Positions 26,585-36,393 of a stretch of 64,000 nt of DNA are shown here, one piece after another. How positions within the stretch are numbered: the stretch's first letter is position 1; every line of letters starts with the position of its first letter. A program made the position numbers and the translations under genes. The notes beneath the pieces were generated by a model. That model was not told where the DNA came from. It saw only the letters and a program-made list of their open reading frames with translations, and did not search any database. The stretch is from Fibrella rubiginis. Lineage in GTDB: Bacteria; Bacteroidota; Bacteroidia; Cytophagales; Spirosomataceae. The stretch spans positions 434,001-498,000 of the forward strand of contig NZ_JAFMYV010000001.1 of NCBI RefSeq assembly GCF_017353185.1. Direction: 5' to 3'.

Positions 26585-29500
26585 TCAGGGTGCCACGGCT
26601 TTACCCTGCGATTTGATTTTTTTCACTACAAAGGGGGCACAGGTAGTGGGGGGACAAACGCAGGTGGTAGGCAACAGCCTCACCACTGTGTCGCTGAAAC
26701 AGCCCGTGGCCGAATACACCCGGATGGTGTAGTCCTGGGGGGCGGCGGGGTTGGCCTCTCCCCCCAGCAGCACGCCGCCTACCACGGCCGAGAGGTTGCG
26801 GGCGGAGGCCAGCAGGGGCGTGGCAGCAGTGAAGCTGCTGGCTTTGGTGATGTTGTAGCTCAGGGATGCGCTGCTGCCCACCAGCGTAATCCTGGCGTCG
26901 TTTTGCGCCGTGGCACCCAGGCAGGAGGCCATCTGCGCAACGGCGGTCAGGCTGGGCAGTTCGCCAAAGGAGTCAATAACAAAGGGGCAGCAGTCGCCGG
27001 TGGGGCAGCCGCCCATGCCATTGGCCATGACCGTATATTTACCCACGGCCGTAACCGAGAGGGTGCTGGTGGTAGCGCCCACAATGGGCTGGCCGTTGAA
27101 GCTCCACTGGTAGGTACTGTAACTGGCAGGCACCGACAGCAGAAATTCAAACGATTCACCCGCACATACCCGAAACGGCACGGTGGTGCAGACAGTAGCC
27201 GTCTGTCCATTAGGGGCCGTGACGGTGTTATAGGTAATGCCCTCGTCGTTGAGCCGCACCCGATAGCGTAACGTAGCTACTTGTCCGCCGGCTAAACTTC
27301 CAATGCGCCAGCTACCACCGTCGGCTGCGGGTGTAAACGTACCTGCCGAGGCTGTGACACTACCCACGAACGTGACAGCCGTAGTGCTCAACTGGTCCGT
27401 CAGTTCCAGGTTAGTAGCCGTAACGCCCGACGTGTTGGTTACCGAAAGCGTGTAGGTAACGATCTGGCCTTTTTCCACCTGCTTCAGGTCTACAGTTTTG
27501 TCGATGTCATAGGTAGCTAGTGGTGCTACACTACACGAAACCGGAGCCGCGTAGGTGGTCGAAGCCGTACCGCAGGTTGAATTCGACGACGTCACCGTGA
27601 GGGTATGGCTGCTGGCATTGCTCAGGCCCGTGAGTGAGACTTCGACAGACGTTTGCCCCGCCGATACGCTGACGGGGGTCATCGCCACGCCGTTATCAAC
27701 AATAGAGAGCGAACCGGCGGGGGTGTTCGAGAGCCAAACCCTGCCCGTTGCCGTGTACTGATTGGTGGCACTGCTGCAGACGGGCGTACCCACGGCCACG
27801 CTTAGGCTGCAGGGGGGCACGGCCAAGTAGGCGGCGTCGTAGGTGAAGTTGTTCTGGCCTGCCTGTCCCAGCGTAAAGGATACGAGGCCCGTTGCGCTGG
27901 GGTCCGAGTCGATGGCGTCGGCGTTGGTGCCGGTGGCCGAATTAGGCCTGGTGCTCAATACCAATGCACTGGCACTGGCCGGAAAACTCAGCGAATAGCT
28001 GCTGCCGTAGGTCAGGCCCGTGAGGCTATACACAAAGCCCGTGGTGGCGGTACCCGCCGCGTTCGAGAAATAATATTCACCGGCGCTGTTGGTCGTAACG
28101 CTGGCACCAGCCGTGGGCAGTCCCGGTCCTTTCAGCGTAACCGTAACTCCCGCCAGCGATGCTTCGCCGGGGTCCTGCGTACCGTTGTTGTTGGCATCGT
28201 TCCAGACCCGGTTGCCAATCATGATGGGTGCCGGATTACAAAGCACTTCCAGGTCGCCCAGGCCACTGGCCTTCCCGTAGCCAAACGCATCGTTTCCATA
28301 CAACACCGCACCCGATCCTGGATTGTGGGCCGTGCCGGTGGGGTTGCCGTCTTTAGCGCCTGTAGCGTTGATTAACCGCTTAATGCCACCCGTATTGAAA
28401 TCATCCTGCGAGTCGATAGCGGTCATGGCGAGTTTGCCACTGCCGGGCAACAGGGCCAGCCCCGCCATGGAGCTTATGCCGTGGTTGGCGCCATCCTGCA
28501 CCCGGTCGCCCCAGTAATATTTGCCGCCACCCGGCCCCTGCTCCGTATCCTGCTGGGTCGATGGGGTGGCACCACAAAGGGCGCCGTTGCTTTCCAGTGT
28601 CCAGGTGGTGGCGGTTGAACTGCATTTGCCCGCCCGGAGCACTTCGCCGGGGCTGATGGCGCTCACCAGGGCGGCATCGTTGGCAATGGGCCGGTGGTTC
28701 TGAAACCCCATCTGATCGCCGAAACGGTCACGCAGGCCCAGGATCATGTCGCCGTTAACGTCAAATTCAATGTCGGTCAGCCACGCCTGCGGGTAGCTTG
28801 TGTCGGTGCGGTCGGTCTGGTAGCTGGCCGACCAAGGACGCCAATACTCGGCCCGGGGCTGACCAGGCAGGTCGGCGTTGGTGGGCTGTTTTTTGTAGGT
28901 CAACGGAAACGATAAGGCGGTAGTGAAGGTGCTGCCATCGAATTCAAACACCGTGGCACTCAGCCCTGCCGTGCTGGTGTACGAATCGGGTTTGCGGTCG
29001 TTGTTGGCATCCAGGTTGAGGTCTTCCCGCGTGCAGACTACGCCCACATAGGCTTTGCCCTGGTGGTATTTTACGGCAAAGGGCCGGTAGCTCTGGCCAC
29101 CGCAGGGGTTGGGGATGGCGAAGCCGACCGGTGTTTTGGTGGCTACGTCAATCAAATACAGCTTACGGTCTTTCAGGTTGACTACATACAGCGTTTTGTC
29201 GTCGTCCGACATGTCCATGGCACCCAGGCTGGTTTTGCCCACGGCGTCAAAAGCGGGCAGATCGTAGCTATCCAGCTTGCCATTGGCGTTTAGCGACGTG
29301 GGCAGGTCGTTGCCATGCGTCTCGGTGGTGGTGCTCACGGCCCCGCCGCCTACGGTGGTGAAACTGAAAAACTCGGAGGTGGTAGCCGTTGCCGAACTGA
29401 AATCAGTCACGTAGATCGCGTTAGGTCCGCCATAAGCGAAACCGACGTGGCGCTTGGTGAACGCCGCCGCGAAGAGCTGCTTTTTGTCTTTCCTGTAGGC

Positions 29501-30130
29501 CAGCCCCCACGCAGCCCCAATCTGGTTGACGGTAGCGTAGTGACTGATAGTTTTGGCGTTGTCAACGACGGCATAAGGCACCCCCACCAGCACGTCGCGG
29601 TCACCAATGGCCGGTTTGTTTGTGGGGTTGATGGCGACAAAGCAGGCCGTTACCACCTCCGGGTTTTTCTGGCAATAATCGTGCGGGTAGTTTACGCCGA
29701 AATTGACCGTGGCGGGTGCCGAGGACACAAACTGCACCGATGTGCGCGAACCGCTGCCGGCCGCCCCTTCATAATACACGTTTAGCGCGGTCGGGATGGT
29801 GAACTCAACCCGGAAAGGGCCGCTGCCGGTAGGGGTAATGGTGTAAGCACCGGCGGCAGTGGTGAGTTGCACGCCTCCGTTGGTCACGTTGGTCCCCGCC
29901 GCATTGTAGGCACGTACTTCAACGCCGCCCAGACCCGGCTCGCCATAAGTATAGGTGCCCGACGCAGGGGTGGCTTCGTAGAGGCCGTTTGCGTTGAAAT
30001 CACGAAAAACGGTGCCGGTCAGGGTTTGTGCCTGAGCTACGGAAACCAGCAGCCACAGCAACAGCAGTACGAACCATCCCCCGACAAACCGGCTCTGCGG
30101 ATTGACAGCGGAGCGGTAAAATTTTTTCAT
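26585..30130 (-). CDS. SdrD-like/DUF11 secreted surface protein (paralogue B)
   Basis: An 1181-residue relative of the downstream gene, with a signal peptide ending near VAQAQ and a CnaB/SdrD-like first domain (TVFRDFNANGLYE). It has the propeller-like central region with GEVLRAG-type strands, one SdrD B-type repeat (NRVWNDANNNGTQDPGEAS near residue 638), a DUF11 repeat (KTVDLKQVEKGQIVTYTLSV near 877), and the Ig-like and C-terminal parts almost as in paralogue A. It lacks the second YVTN-like propeller region of A, which accounts for most of the length difference. The last 165 bases or so match paralogue A with only scattered changes. The export route is unclear because no known sorting tail is visible. 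Confidence 0.85.
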   Translation of the reverse strand: MKKFYRSAVNPQSRFVGGWFVLLLLWLLVSVAQAQTLTGTVFRDFNANGLYEATPASGTYTYGEPGLGGVEVRAYNAAGTNVTNGGVQLTTAAGAYTITPTGSGPFRVEFTIPTALNVYYEGAAGSGSRTSVQFVSSAPATVNFGVNYPHDYCQKNPEVVTACFVAINPTNKPAIGDRDVLVGVPYAVVDNAKTISHYATVNQIGAAWGLAYRKDKKQLFAAAFTKRHVGFAYGGPNAIYVTDFSSATATTSEFFSFTTVGGGAVSTTTETHGNDLPTSLNANGKLDSYDLPAFDAVGKTSLGAMDMSDDDKTLYVVNLKDRKLYLIDVATKTPVGFAIPNPCGGQSYRPFAVKYHQGKAYVGVVCTREDLNLDANNDRKPDSYTSTAGLSATVFEFDGSTFTTALSFPLTYKKQPTNADLPGQPRAEYWRPWSASYQTDRTDTSYPQAWLTDIEFDVNGDMILGLRDRFGDQMGFQNHRPIANDAALVSAISPGEVLRAGKCSSTATTWTLESNGALCGATPSTQQDTEQGPGGGKYYWGDRVQDGANHGISSMAGLALLPGSGKLAMTAIDSQDDFNTGGIKRLINATGAKDGNPTGTAHNPGSGAVLYGNDAFGYGKASGLGDLEVLCNPAPIMIGNRVWNDANNNGTQDPGEASLAGVTVTLKGPGLPTAGASVTTNSAGEYYFSNAAGTATTGFVYSLTGLTYGSSYSLSFPASASALVLSTRPNSATGTNADAIDSDPSATGLVSFTLGQAGQNNFTYDAAYLAVPPCSLSVAVGTPVCSSATNQYTATGRVWLSNTPAGSLSIVDNGVAMTPVSVSAGQTSVEVSLTGLSNASSHTLTVTSSNSTCGTASTTYAAPVSCSVAPLATYDIDKTVDLKQVEKGQIVTYTLSVTNTSGVTATNLELTDQLSTTAVTFVGSVTASAGTFTPAADGGSWRIGSLAGGQVATLRYRVRLNDEGITYNTVTAPNGQTATVCTTVPFRVCAGESFEFLLSVPASYSTYQWSFNGQPIVGATTSTLSVTAVGKYTVMANGMGGCPTGDCCPFVIDSFGELPSLTAVAQMASCLGATAQNDARITLVGSSASLSYNITKASSFTAATPLLASARNLSAVVGGVLLGGEANPAAPQDYTIRVYSATGCFSDTVVRLLPTTCVCPPTTCAPFVVKKIKSQGKAVAP

Positions 30131-31119
30131 AGCCCTCTATTATTGGCGGTGTTGAGCGAAATAAAACATAGTAATACATCCGTAGACAACTATGGCGCCA
30201 ATTGACAGCATGAAGAATTGGTTACTCTATTATTTTGCTGAAAATGCACAAATCAATACAGCTTTGTATCATTAATTAATTGGTATTGAGCTTACTAAAT
30301 AAGTACTACAAATGCATTTTAGTTAAAAATTAATCCCTAAATACTGGAGTACTTAACTGTAAGTAAATCGACAACATACAATAGCGGTATTGGGAACCCC
30401 GGCTATTGTCAAAAAATATGCCAGTTACCCAGCTGGTCACGTCTGATTGCCCCGATTAATCTGGTGGCCTGGCTCGGCATAAAAGCCCTTCTGCTTTGCG
30501 TATGGTCTCTTTTCCTGATTTGTAAGCCGAAAAAAGTTACCTTTGAAGAACGGCAGCCGCGAAAAATACTTAGCGTTTTACAGGCAGAATTATCACGGTT
30601 TCTTGTAGTGGTATGACTGGTTTTCTGTTTTACAAAATATTGTGATTAATCTCAATCTATTTAGCTATGCAGTTTAACAGACCACTTAGTAGCCTATAGC
30701 TGAAGGAATAAATTACAGCAAAACAAGGTGACCAATTATTGTATGTCAATTAGTTATTGATACTTATATTACCGCTGCTTTTAGTGCATACTAATTAAGT
30801 GCTTCGTCTAAGTAGTATTTTTTGTTTTTATCAGGCTGGGTAAAATCAGGCTGAAAAACGGGTTGTTCTTCCGTACGGTCTGCTATTGTTGCTCTTACAT
30901 ATTAGCACAACATTGCCAGTAACCTGGTGTCGATCCGGTTGAAACTGAGGTCAGTCGTGCTACTGGTAGCTTGCCGATCAGGTGCGGCTAGTCGTCAACT
31001 GCCCGTCGTGGCGTACATGCGTATTTTCCTAGTTGAGTTGGCGGGTAGATTAGCTTAAATGGTTATTTTACAGTATATTATTATATTATTCTGATAAGTA
31101 TGGTAAAGAGGAGTGGGGC
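30131..31119. other. Gene-free AT-rich stretch between divergent genes
   Basis: About 990 bases with no convincing coding frame; it is visibly AT-richer than its surroundings and full of stop codons in all frames. A TACCTTTG box at 30538-30545 fits the -7 consensus but no gene follows it. The stretch must hold the promoters of the surface-protein gene on the left and the LamG gene on the right. Otherwise I see no repeat, hairpin or RNA gene in it. Confidence 0.6.
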
Positions 31120-31926
31120 ATGGAAAAGTTATCGGTGAGCATACAGGAGCTAAAAACGTACACGCTTTGCAGCGTTCTTAGTGTTATGCTCAGTTGTGAA
31201 CGCTGGAATCTACCGCCCGGTACCGATAACCTGACCAATGGGCTGATTGCCTATTATTCACTAAATGGAAATACGCTCGATCTGAGTGGTAACGCACTAA
31301 ACGGCCAGCTTATAAACGGAGCAACGTACGGACCAGACCGAAAGGAGACGGTTCAGTCGGCCTTGCAACTGGATGGCATAGACGATTATTTCGAGATTCC
31401 TGACAACGCAAAATTGCGTCCTGATTCAATCTCCATCAGCCTCTGGTTAAAAGCAAGGAAGGTACTGACCGCGAATGACAGCACGCGACATATCTACAAC
31501 AAAGATGATTATGCGACGCATGAGAAGCAGCAGTACAGCGCATTCATCAGCAAGTCCAGGCTACCTAATCCACCTGGTAGGTGCTGCGAATTTAATGTCG
31601 ACGTAAACAACGACGGTTTCTGTGTGGTGGAGCAACCCATTCAGAACAGGATGATTCATTATGCTCCCACATTTGAACTCAATCAGTGGTATCACTTTGT
31701 CAGTGTTTTCTCCGGTCAGACACTCAAACTCTACCTTAATGGTGAATTGAAAATGGCACAAAGGGAATTGACCGCCAACCCAATTGACCGGTGCGTCGGC
31801 GGAAATCTGCGCTTCGGTGCACAGGCTGCTTACGATGTGAACAATTTCGATGGCCTGATGGATGAGATACGGATTTACAACAGAGCACTGACGCAGGCGG
31901 AAATTAATGCGCTCTACAGGCAATGA
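31120..31926 (+). CDS. LamG-domain (concanavalin A-like) lipoprotein
   Basis: A 268-residue protein. Residues 12-26 are hydrophobic and end in VMLSC, a lipobox-like site (C26), so it is probably lipid-anchored. From GLIAYYSLNGNTLDLSGN (residue about 41) to the end it is a LamG/jellyroll domain, with SISLWLKAR, NQWYHFVSVFSGQTLKLYLNG and the closing GLMDEIRIYNRALTQAEI. LamG domains bind carbohydrate or protein ligands. Its stop overlaps the next gene's start (ATGA), so it leads a four-gene operon with two caspase-fold proteins. Confidence 0.87.
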   Translation: MEKLSVSIQELKTYTLCSVLSVMLSCERWNLPPGTDNLTNGLIAYYSLNGNTLDLSGNALNGQLINGATYGPDRKETVQSALQLDGIDDYFEIPDNAKLRPDSISISLWLKARKVLTANDSTRHIYNKDDYATHEKQQYSAFISKSRLPNPPGRCCEFNVDVNNDGFCVVEQPIQNRMIHYAPTFELNQWYHFVSVFSGQTLKLYLNGELKMAQRELTANPIDRCVGGNLRFGAQAAYDVNNFDGLMDEIRIYNRALTQAEINALYRQ

Positions 31927-32741
31927 ATCAATCAGGCTTCTTCGCGATCTGCCTTGCCACGCTGCTGGCAACCTGCCTGTTTTCGCCGCCAGTTGCCAGT
32001 CAGCCGGTGACGAAGGGCGCGGTGCTGGTGTCCAACGTTCGGGTCGATCTGGATACCAACCGGGTGAAAGTGCTGTATGATGCCACCGGCATGACCCCCC
32101 ACGATTCGGTATACATCCAGGTGGAAAGCCGGGAACGGGGCTTGTTACACGCCGTAACGGTGACCGGCGACGTGGGTACGGAGGTGCTGTCGGGCAGGAA
32201 CAAAACGATTTATTGGGATTATCGGCTCGATGGAATACACCTTGACGATGCCATTCGGGTAACGGTGCTCGTTAAGCAGCCAGGGCAACTGGTTTCCAAA
32301 GAACAGGTTACGGTTGGGGGTGGCCCGACCAACGCGCTGCTGTCGGTGCTGGCCCCGGGTGTGGGGACTATTTTTGTGCAGCCCAACCGGAAAATTGGGC
32401 TACGACCCTTACTGACAGGCGCTTATGTGGGGCTGTGGATTTATGGGCTGGCACGCAAAAGTCAGTCTACCGACCGGTATGATCTGTACACCCGTCAACT
32501 CAACTGGGCCGACTATACGGAGGCTAACCAATTGCACCATCAGTATCTGGTGGCTTCCTGGGCGGCAGTGGCGTTACTGTTGACCGACGTGACGTACACG
32601 TTTCTGCGGGGCAGAAAAAATGAACAGCTAAAGCGGGCGGCCCGGCAGCGGGTTGGGGTCAGATACAGCCTGCCCCGCTCCCTTCTGGCCGTTGGCGGGG
32701 TTGGCACTACGCCAACGATTGGTATTCGGGTCTCTTTTTAA
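31923..32741 (+). CDS. Hypothetical membrane protein with N-terminal Ig-like domain
   Basis: A 272-residue protein of no family I can name. A signal peptide (cleavage near VASQ) leads to a beta-rich segment of about 100 residues (VLVSNVRVDLDTNRVKVLYD ... NKTIYWDYRLDGIHLDD) that looks like an Ig-like domain. Hydrophobic stretches follow near residues 140-180 (LLSVLAPGVGTIFV; LLTGAYVGLWIYGLA) and 210-232 (YLVASWAAVALLLTDV), so it probably sits in the inner membrane with its beta domain outside. It overlaps the LamG gene by four bases and lies 12 bases before the first caspase gene. Confidence 0.75.
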   Translation: MNQSGFFAICLATLLATCLFSPPVASQPVTKGAVLVSNVRVDLDTNRVKVLYDATGMTPHDSVYIQVESRERGLLHAVTVTGDVGTEVLSGRNKTIYWDYRLDGIHLDDAIRVTVLVKQPGQLVSKEQVTVGGGPTNALLSVLAPGVGTIFVQPNRKIGLRPLLTGAYVGLWIYGLARKSQSTDRYDLYTRQLNWADYTEANQLHHQYLVASWAAVALLLTDVTYTFLRGRKNEQLKRAARQRVGVRYSLPRSLLAVGGVGTTPTIGIRVSF

Positions 32742-32753
32742 TCAGGTACGTTT

Positions 32754-33884
32754 ATGAGCAATCGATTCGTGTTTCCGGCCTTCTTTCTGCTGGCGGCTGG
32801 CCCACTGGCGGCTCAACCGGCTACGCTTAGTTCGGCCCGCAGCGACTGGGTATCAATCAGAAAGGAGCCAACAACGGCACCTCTGATTGCCTGGCAGGTG
32901 CCGCAGGCAAAACGGGTAGTCGAACATAAGCTGACCTATACCGTAACGGTGCGGGTGCAGGCGGCCGACGCGGTGACCCGGTTACAGTTTGTTCGTAATG
33001 GGTTGGTCCTGAACCGGGAGACGCGCGGCTTTAAACGGGCGGGTGGTGTCGAGTTTTCGGAGGTAATTCCGCTGGTGCCCGGATCGAATGAACTGTATGT
33101 CATGGCAACAAACGCCATTGGCACCACCACGTCTGAGCCGCGCCTCATCAGCTGCCAACCCGATACGTCATTGGCGAAGCAGGTACCTGTAGCGGGTGTT
33201 TCCGACCAAAAGCGACTGGCGCTGATTGTTGCCAACGGAAACTACGGTAAGTCGCTGCTCAGGAACCCAACCAACGATGGCCGGGCCATAAAACAGCAGT
33301 TGGAAAAACTGGGCTTTGCCGTTACCTATAAAGAAAACCTGCCCCTGCGCGAGCTGAAGCAAACGTTCGATGGGTTTATGACCGACCTCGGCTCACACAA
33401 CGTTGGCCTGTTCTATTATGCCGGGCACGGACTAATGGTTGGTGGCGAGAATTACGTGCAGCCGGTCGATGCGGAGCCCAAAGTAGAATCTGATGTGGAA
33501 TTTGAGTGTTATCCCTTGCGGCAACTGGTAGCCCGGATGGCCTACGCCAATCCCAAAGGGGCTAACCTGATCTTTTGGGATGCCTGCCGGAACAACCCTT
33601 ACCGGTCCTGGCGGCGGGGGGCTGGTGAGTCAATGGTAACCCCGCTGCTGCCTGCGGTGGGTACCATGATCGTTTTTGCCACCGAGCCGGGGAAGCAATC
33701 CTACGATGGCGATGAAGAAAACGGCTTGTTTACGGGTGAGTTGCTGAAGCACCTGGGGCAGCCTGGCATCGATATTTTCGAACTGGTCGACCGCATCGAT
33801 CAGGGCCTCGAAGACCGGGGGTTCAAACAGCCTCCTTACCTGGAGGGTCGGTTACGGGGCAAGTTTATGTTCAACGCCAATTGA
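32754..33884 (+). CDS. Caspase-family (peptidase C14) protein with N-terminal beta domain
   Basis: A cysteine peptidase fold of the metacaspase/paracaspase type, 376 residues. After a signal peptide (ends near GPLAAQ) comes an Ig-like domain (residues about 45-135). The p20-like caspase core runs from RLALIVANGNYG (155) onward. The catalytic histidine is in FYYAGHG (H225) and the catalytic cysteine in FWDACRNNP (C278), so the dyad is intact. The export signal places it in the periplasm or outside, unlike most bacterial metacaspases. It is third in the operon, three bases before a second caspase-fold gene. Confidence 0.92.
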   Translation: MSNRFVFPAFFLLAAGPLAAQPATLSSARSDWVSIRKEPTTAPLIAWQVPQAKRVVEHKLTYTVTVRVQAADAVTRLQFVRNGLVLNRETRGFKRAGGVEFSEVIPLVPGSNELYVMATNAIGTTTSEPRLISCQPDTSLAKQVPVAGVSDQKRLALIVANGNYGKSLLRNPTNDGRAIKQQLEKLGFAVTYKENLPLRELKQTFDGFMTDLGSHNVGLFYYAGHGLMVGGENYVQPVDAEPKVESDVEFECYPLRQLVARMAYANPKGANLIFWDACRNNPYRSWRRGAGESMVTPLLPAVGTMIVFATEPGKQSYDGDEENGLFTGELLKHLGQPGIDIFELVDRIDQGLEDRGFKQPPYLEGRLRGKFMFNAN

Positions 33885-33887
33885 GGT

Positions 33888-35525
33888 ATGGCTACGTACC
33901 TGACCCACCGGCTACTGGCTGTGCTCCTGCTGTTGCTGGGCCTAAACGGCGTAGCCTTGCCCGGCAAGGGACAAACGGTACACGCTATTCTGGTGGCCGA
34001 CACCACGGATCCACTGCTTCATACGGTTTGCAAACGGGATATTGACATCATGCACCGGCAGTTTGTGCAGGTAGCGGCGGCTATCCGGTATGAGTTACGT
34101 GAACAGGTCGTTGCCGGAGAAACATTCAGCAGTAAACGCCTCCGCAACGTGGTGAGCAAGCTGTCGCCCGCGCCAGACGATATCATCTTCCTGTACTATA
34201 CCGGGCATGGCTACAATGCCCGGCGGCGGGCGGGTCGTTTTCCAGTGATGCTGCTCGACAAAGACGCCGCGGTCAGCGGGCGAAATCCCGGTCTGCTGGC
34301 CGTTCATCAGGTATTGACCGCCAAACACGCCCGCCTGTGCATTACCCTCGGCGACTGCTGCAATCAGTTGGTCAGAAATATGCGGGGAATGGTCAATAAA
34401 ACGGTTGCGCCAAAGGCCCTGTTGCTAACCAACGATTCGCTGGATGAAGTCTACCGGACGTTGTTTCTGAACGTAAAGGGCGATGCGCTGATTGCCAGCA
34501 GCCAACCCCCGCAACAGGCCTATGCCCACCCCGACTCGGGAAGTTTTTATACCCGTTCGTTCAACGAAGCCCTGGAACTGGCCAGCCGGAACAACAAACA
34601 GGTAAGCTGGGAAACCCTGCTCCGCGATACCCAATCCCGATTGACCCGGCATCAGGCCACCCGAACCAGACAGTCGATCTATGTGGTGCACGTGGCTGGT
34701 CGCACCCCCGCCCGCGCCACCATTAGTTTCGACCTGATTAACCGCCTGCTGAACGAACTAACAAACCCAACACGCCCGGCCACCCAACGACAGGTAATCC
34801 TGAATCGGCTGACGGGGTTCTTTGTGAAGCAGGCGCGTATAGACGTCTATGTCAACTCGACCCTGAGCCAGGTACAACGCATAGAGCCGTTTCTACAACG
34901 GCTCTATGGGCAACATGACCACAGTCAGCAACTTAACCTCATCGAGCGCCTCTCGGAGATGACCGCCGACGGCAGGCAGTACAGCCGGGCGGCCATTGAG
35001 GCGGTAGGGGTAGAGGCCGGGGTCAGGTACGTTGCCAATGAACCCAAAGCCGCACTAACCCCAAAAGCCGTGCCTGTGCCAACGGCCCTGAGCCTATTGG
35101 TTCGGACCGACAAAGGGCGGGCAAATGTTACCTATTGGGCGGGAAATCAGTTAATTGTGGAGGCAAACGTGAGCCGCCCCTGCCATATTCGGCTGGTATA
35201 TGTATTGGCCGACAGTATTACGGTATTGCTCGAAAACGATGCCGAGATCAAGCCCGGCCAGGAAAATCAGTATGTTCGTATTGCCCCCGACTCGGCCTTT
35301 GTTTGCGCGGCTCCGTTTGGTACGGAATACCTGCTGGCCTACGCTGCCGAATCAGCTTTTTGCCCCATACCGACCATCCCTAATCCGAAGCTGTACGTTA
35401 GACCGGAGAATGGCTATACGGTTTTCGTAGGATCGATGCCCGAGATCAGGAAAGCCGTTGCCTGCACGACAGATGGGGGCGAGGTAGTTGAAGACCGAAT
35501 TCAGATCGTCACGCGCGGGCGATAA
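33888..35525 (+). CDS. Caspase-family protein with C-terminal DUF4384-like domain
   Basis: A 545-residue protein with a signal peptide (ends near GKGQ). The caspase core begins at VHAILVADTTDPLL. The histidine is in FLYYTGHGYN (H107) and the nucleophile region reads ITLGDCCNQ, where C158 aligns with the catalytic cysteine and C157 precedes it. A helical linker follows (residues about 240-370). The C-terminal part (LSLLVRTDKGRANVTYWAGN ... ITVLLEN ... FVCAAPFGTEYLLAYAA) resembles DUF4384, a domain often fused to bacterial caspases. It closes the plus-strand operon and converges on the papain-fold gene 32 bases away. Confidence 0.85.
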   Translation: MATYLTHRLLAVLLLLLGLNGVALPGKGQTVHAILVADTTDPLLHTVCKRDIDIMHRQFVQVAAAIRYELREQVVAGETFSSKRLRNVVSKLSPAPDDIIFLYYTGHGYNARRRAGRFPVMLLDKDAAVSGRNPGLLAVHQVLTAKHARLCITLGDCCNQLVRNMRGMVNKTVAPKALLLTNDSLDEVYRTLFLNVKGDALIASSQPPQQAYAHPDSGSFYTRSFNEALELASRNNKQVSWETLLRDTQSRLTRHQATRTRQSIYVVHVAGRTPARATISFDLINRLLNELTNPTRPATQRQVILNRLTGFFVKQARIDVYVNSTLSQVQRIEPFLQRLYGQHDHSQQLNLIERLSEMTADGRQYSRAAIEAVGVEAGVRYVANEPKAALTPKAVPVPTALSLLVRTDKGRANVTYWAGNQLIVEANVSRPCHIRLVYVLADSITVLLENDAEIKPGQENQYVRIAPDSAFVCAAPFGTEYLLAYAAESAFCPIPTIPNPKLYVRPENGYTVFVGSMPEIRKAVACTTDGGEVVEDRIQIVTRGR

Positions 35526-35557
35526 CGAACGCTACCAGCGACAGCGCAGCCTGCCGC

Positions 35558-36391
35558 CTAGTTCACCACAAAGCCGTAGCGGGTAAAACGAGCCATATCC
35601 TGGTAACGGATCCAACAGAAACCAGCATCAGCCCAGCGTTTCCCGAAACTGTTCACTACCCGGAAAGCGCCTCCGAACCGGTTGTCGTCGTACCCGACCA
35701 GGCAGAGGGCATGGCCCCGGAGGTGCTTGTTCTGCGGATTGTCGGTCGGGGCGGGCGTCCACACGTTGGCGGCGGTATAGAAGGAGGGCGGGATCACCAT
35801 ACCCACCACAACGGGGCTGCCGTTGGCCAGGGCTTTTTTCAGTTGGTCTATTTTTTTCTGGTCGCTATCCTGCACGTTGAATAGGCGTTCGTAGTCCCGA
35901 ATCCGGTAGCGGGCGGCAAGCTGGTCAACCGCGCTAGTCTGCTGGCCGCAGGCCGGATACGGGAAACGGCTAAAGGGAACGCTGCCAACGTCTCTGAGAA
36001 CCGCAAATACCTTGGTGAGGTAAACGCCCTCCACGCAGGCATAATCGTTGGTCGCCTTGGCTTTTTCGTACAGGTAACTCGGTGAAAAAGCCAGCCTGCT
36101 GATGGCCGCTTTCGTTGTTTTCTTCCGGGCTTTAGCCTCCAGAATGGTTCGCAGATAATAGCCGCAGGCAAAGCCAACGCAGGTGCCGTAGGCCCCCTGC
36201 TCCCGCACGGGTGGGCATAATGCCTCAAAAGAAACCCGGTCTGGCAGTGGCGTTTTGATCAGAATAGCCTGATAGGGAACCTGTGCGTACCCGGCATCGT
36301 CGAGCAGCAGACCGGGGATGCTATCGGTCTGGGCCGCCGCCGGAAGGGTCAGCAACAGCAGCAGATAACCGGTGAGCCATGCCGTTTTCAT
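35558..36391 (-). CDS. Papain-like (C1A) cysteine peptidase
   Basis: A 277-residue secreted protein with a signal peptide (MKTAWLTGYLLLLLTLPAAAQ). The papain core shows PPVREQGAYGTCVGFACGYYL with the oxyanion glutamine (Q65) and catalytic cysteine (C71), then GHALCLVGYDDNRFGGAFRV with the histidine (H227), and VVNSFGKRWADAGF with the asparagine (N247). All active-site residues are present. I chose the ATG at 36391 because it starts the signal peptide. The stop of the upstream membrane protein is only two bases away, so this peptidase belongs to the sigma factor operon. No long inhibitory propeptide is apparent. Confidence 0.9.
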   Translation of the reverse strand: MKTAWLTGYLLLLLTLPAAAQTDSIPGLLLDDAGYAQVPYQAILIKTPLPDRVSFEALCPPVREQGAYGTCVGFACGYYLRTILEAKARKKTTKAAISRLAFSPSYLYEKAKATNDYACVEGVYLTKVFAVLRDVGSVPFSRFPYPACGQQTSAVDQLAARYRIRDYERLFNVQDSDQKKIDQLKKALANGSPVVVGMVIPPSFYTAANVWTPAPTDNPQNKHLRGHALCLVGYDDNRFGGAFRVVNSFGKRWADAGFCWIRYQDMARFTRYGFVVN

Positions 36392-36393
36392 GG

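Noticed and set aside
30538..30545. TACCTTTG box as a promoter
   Set aside because: It matches the -7 consensus but has no TTG at the right distance and no gene within the next 500 bases, so it may be chance.
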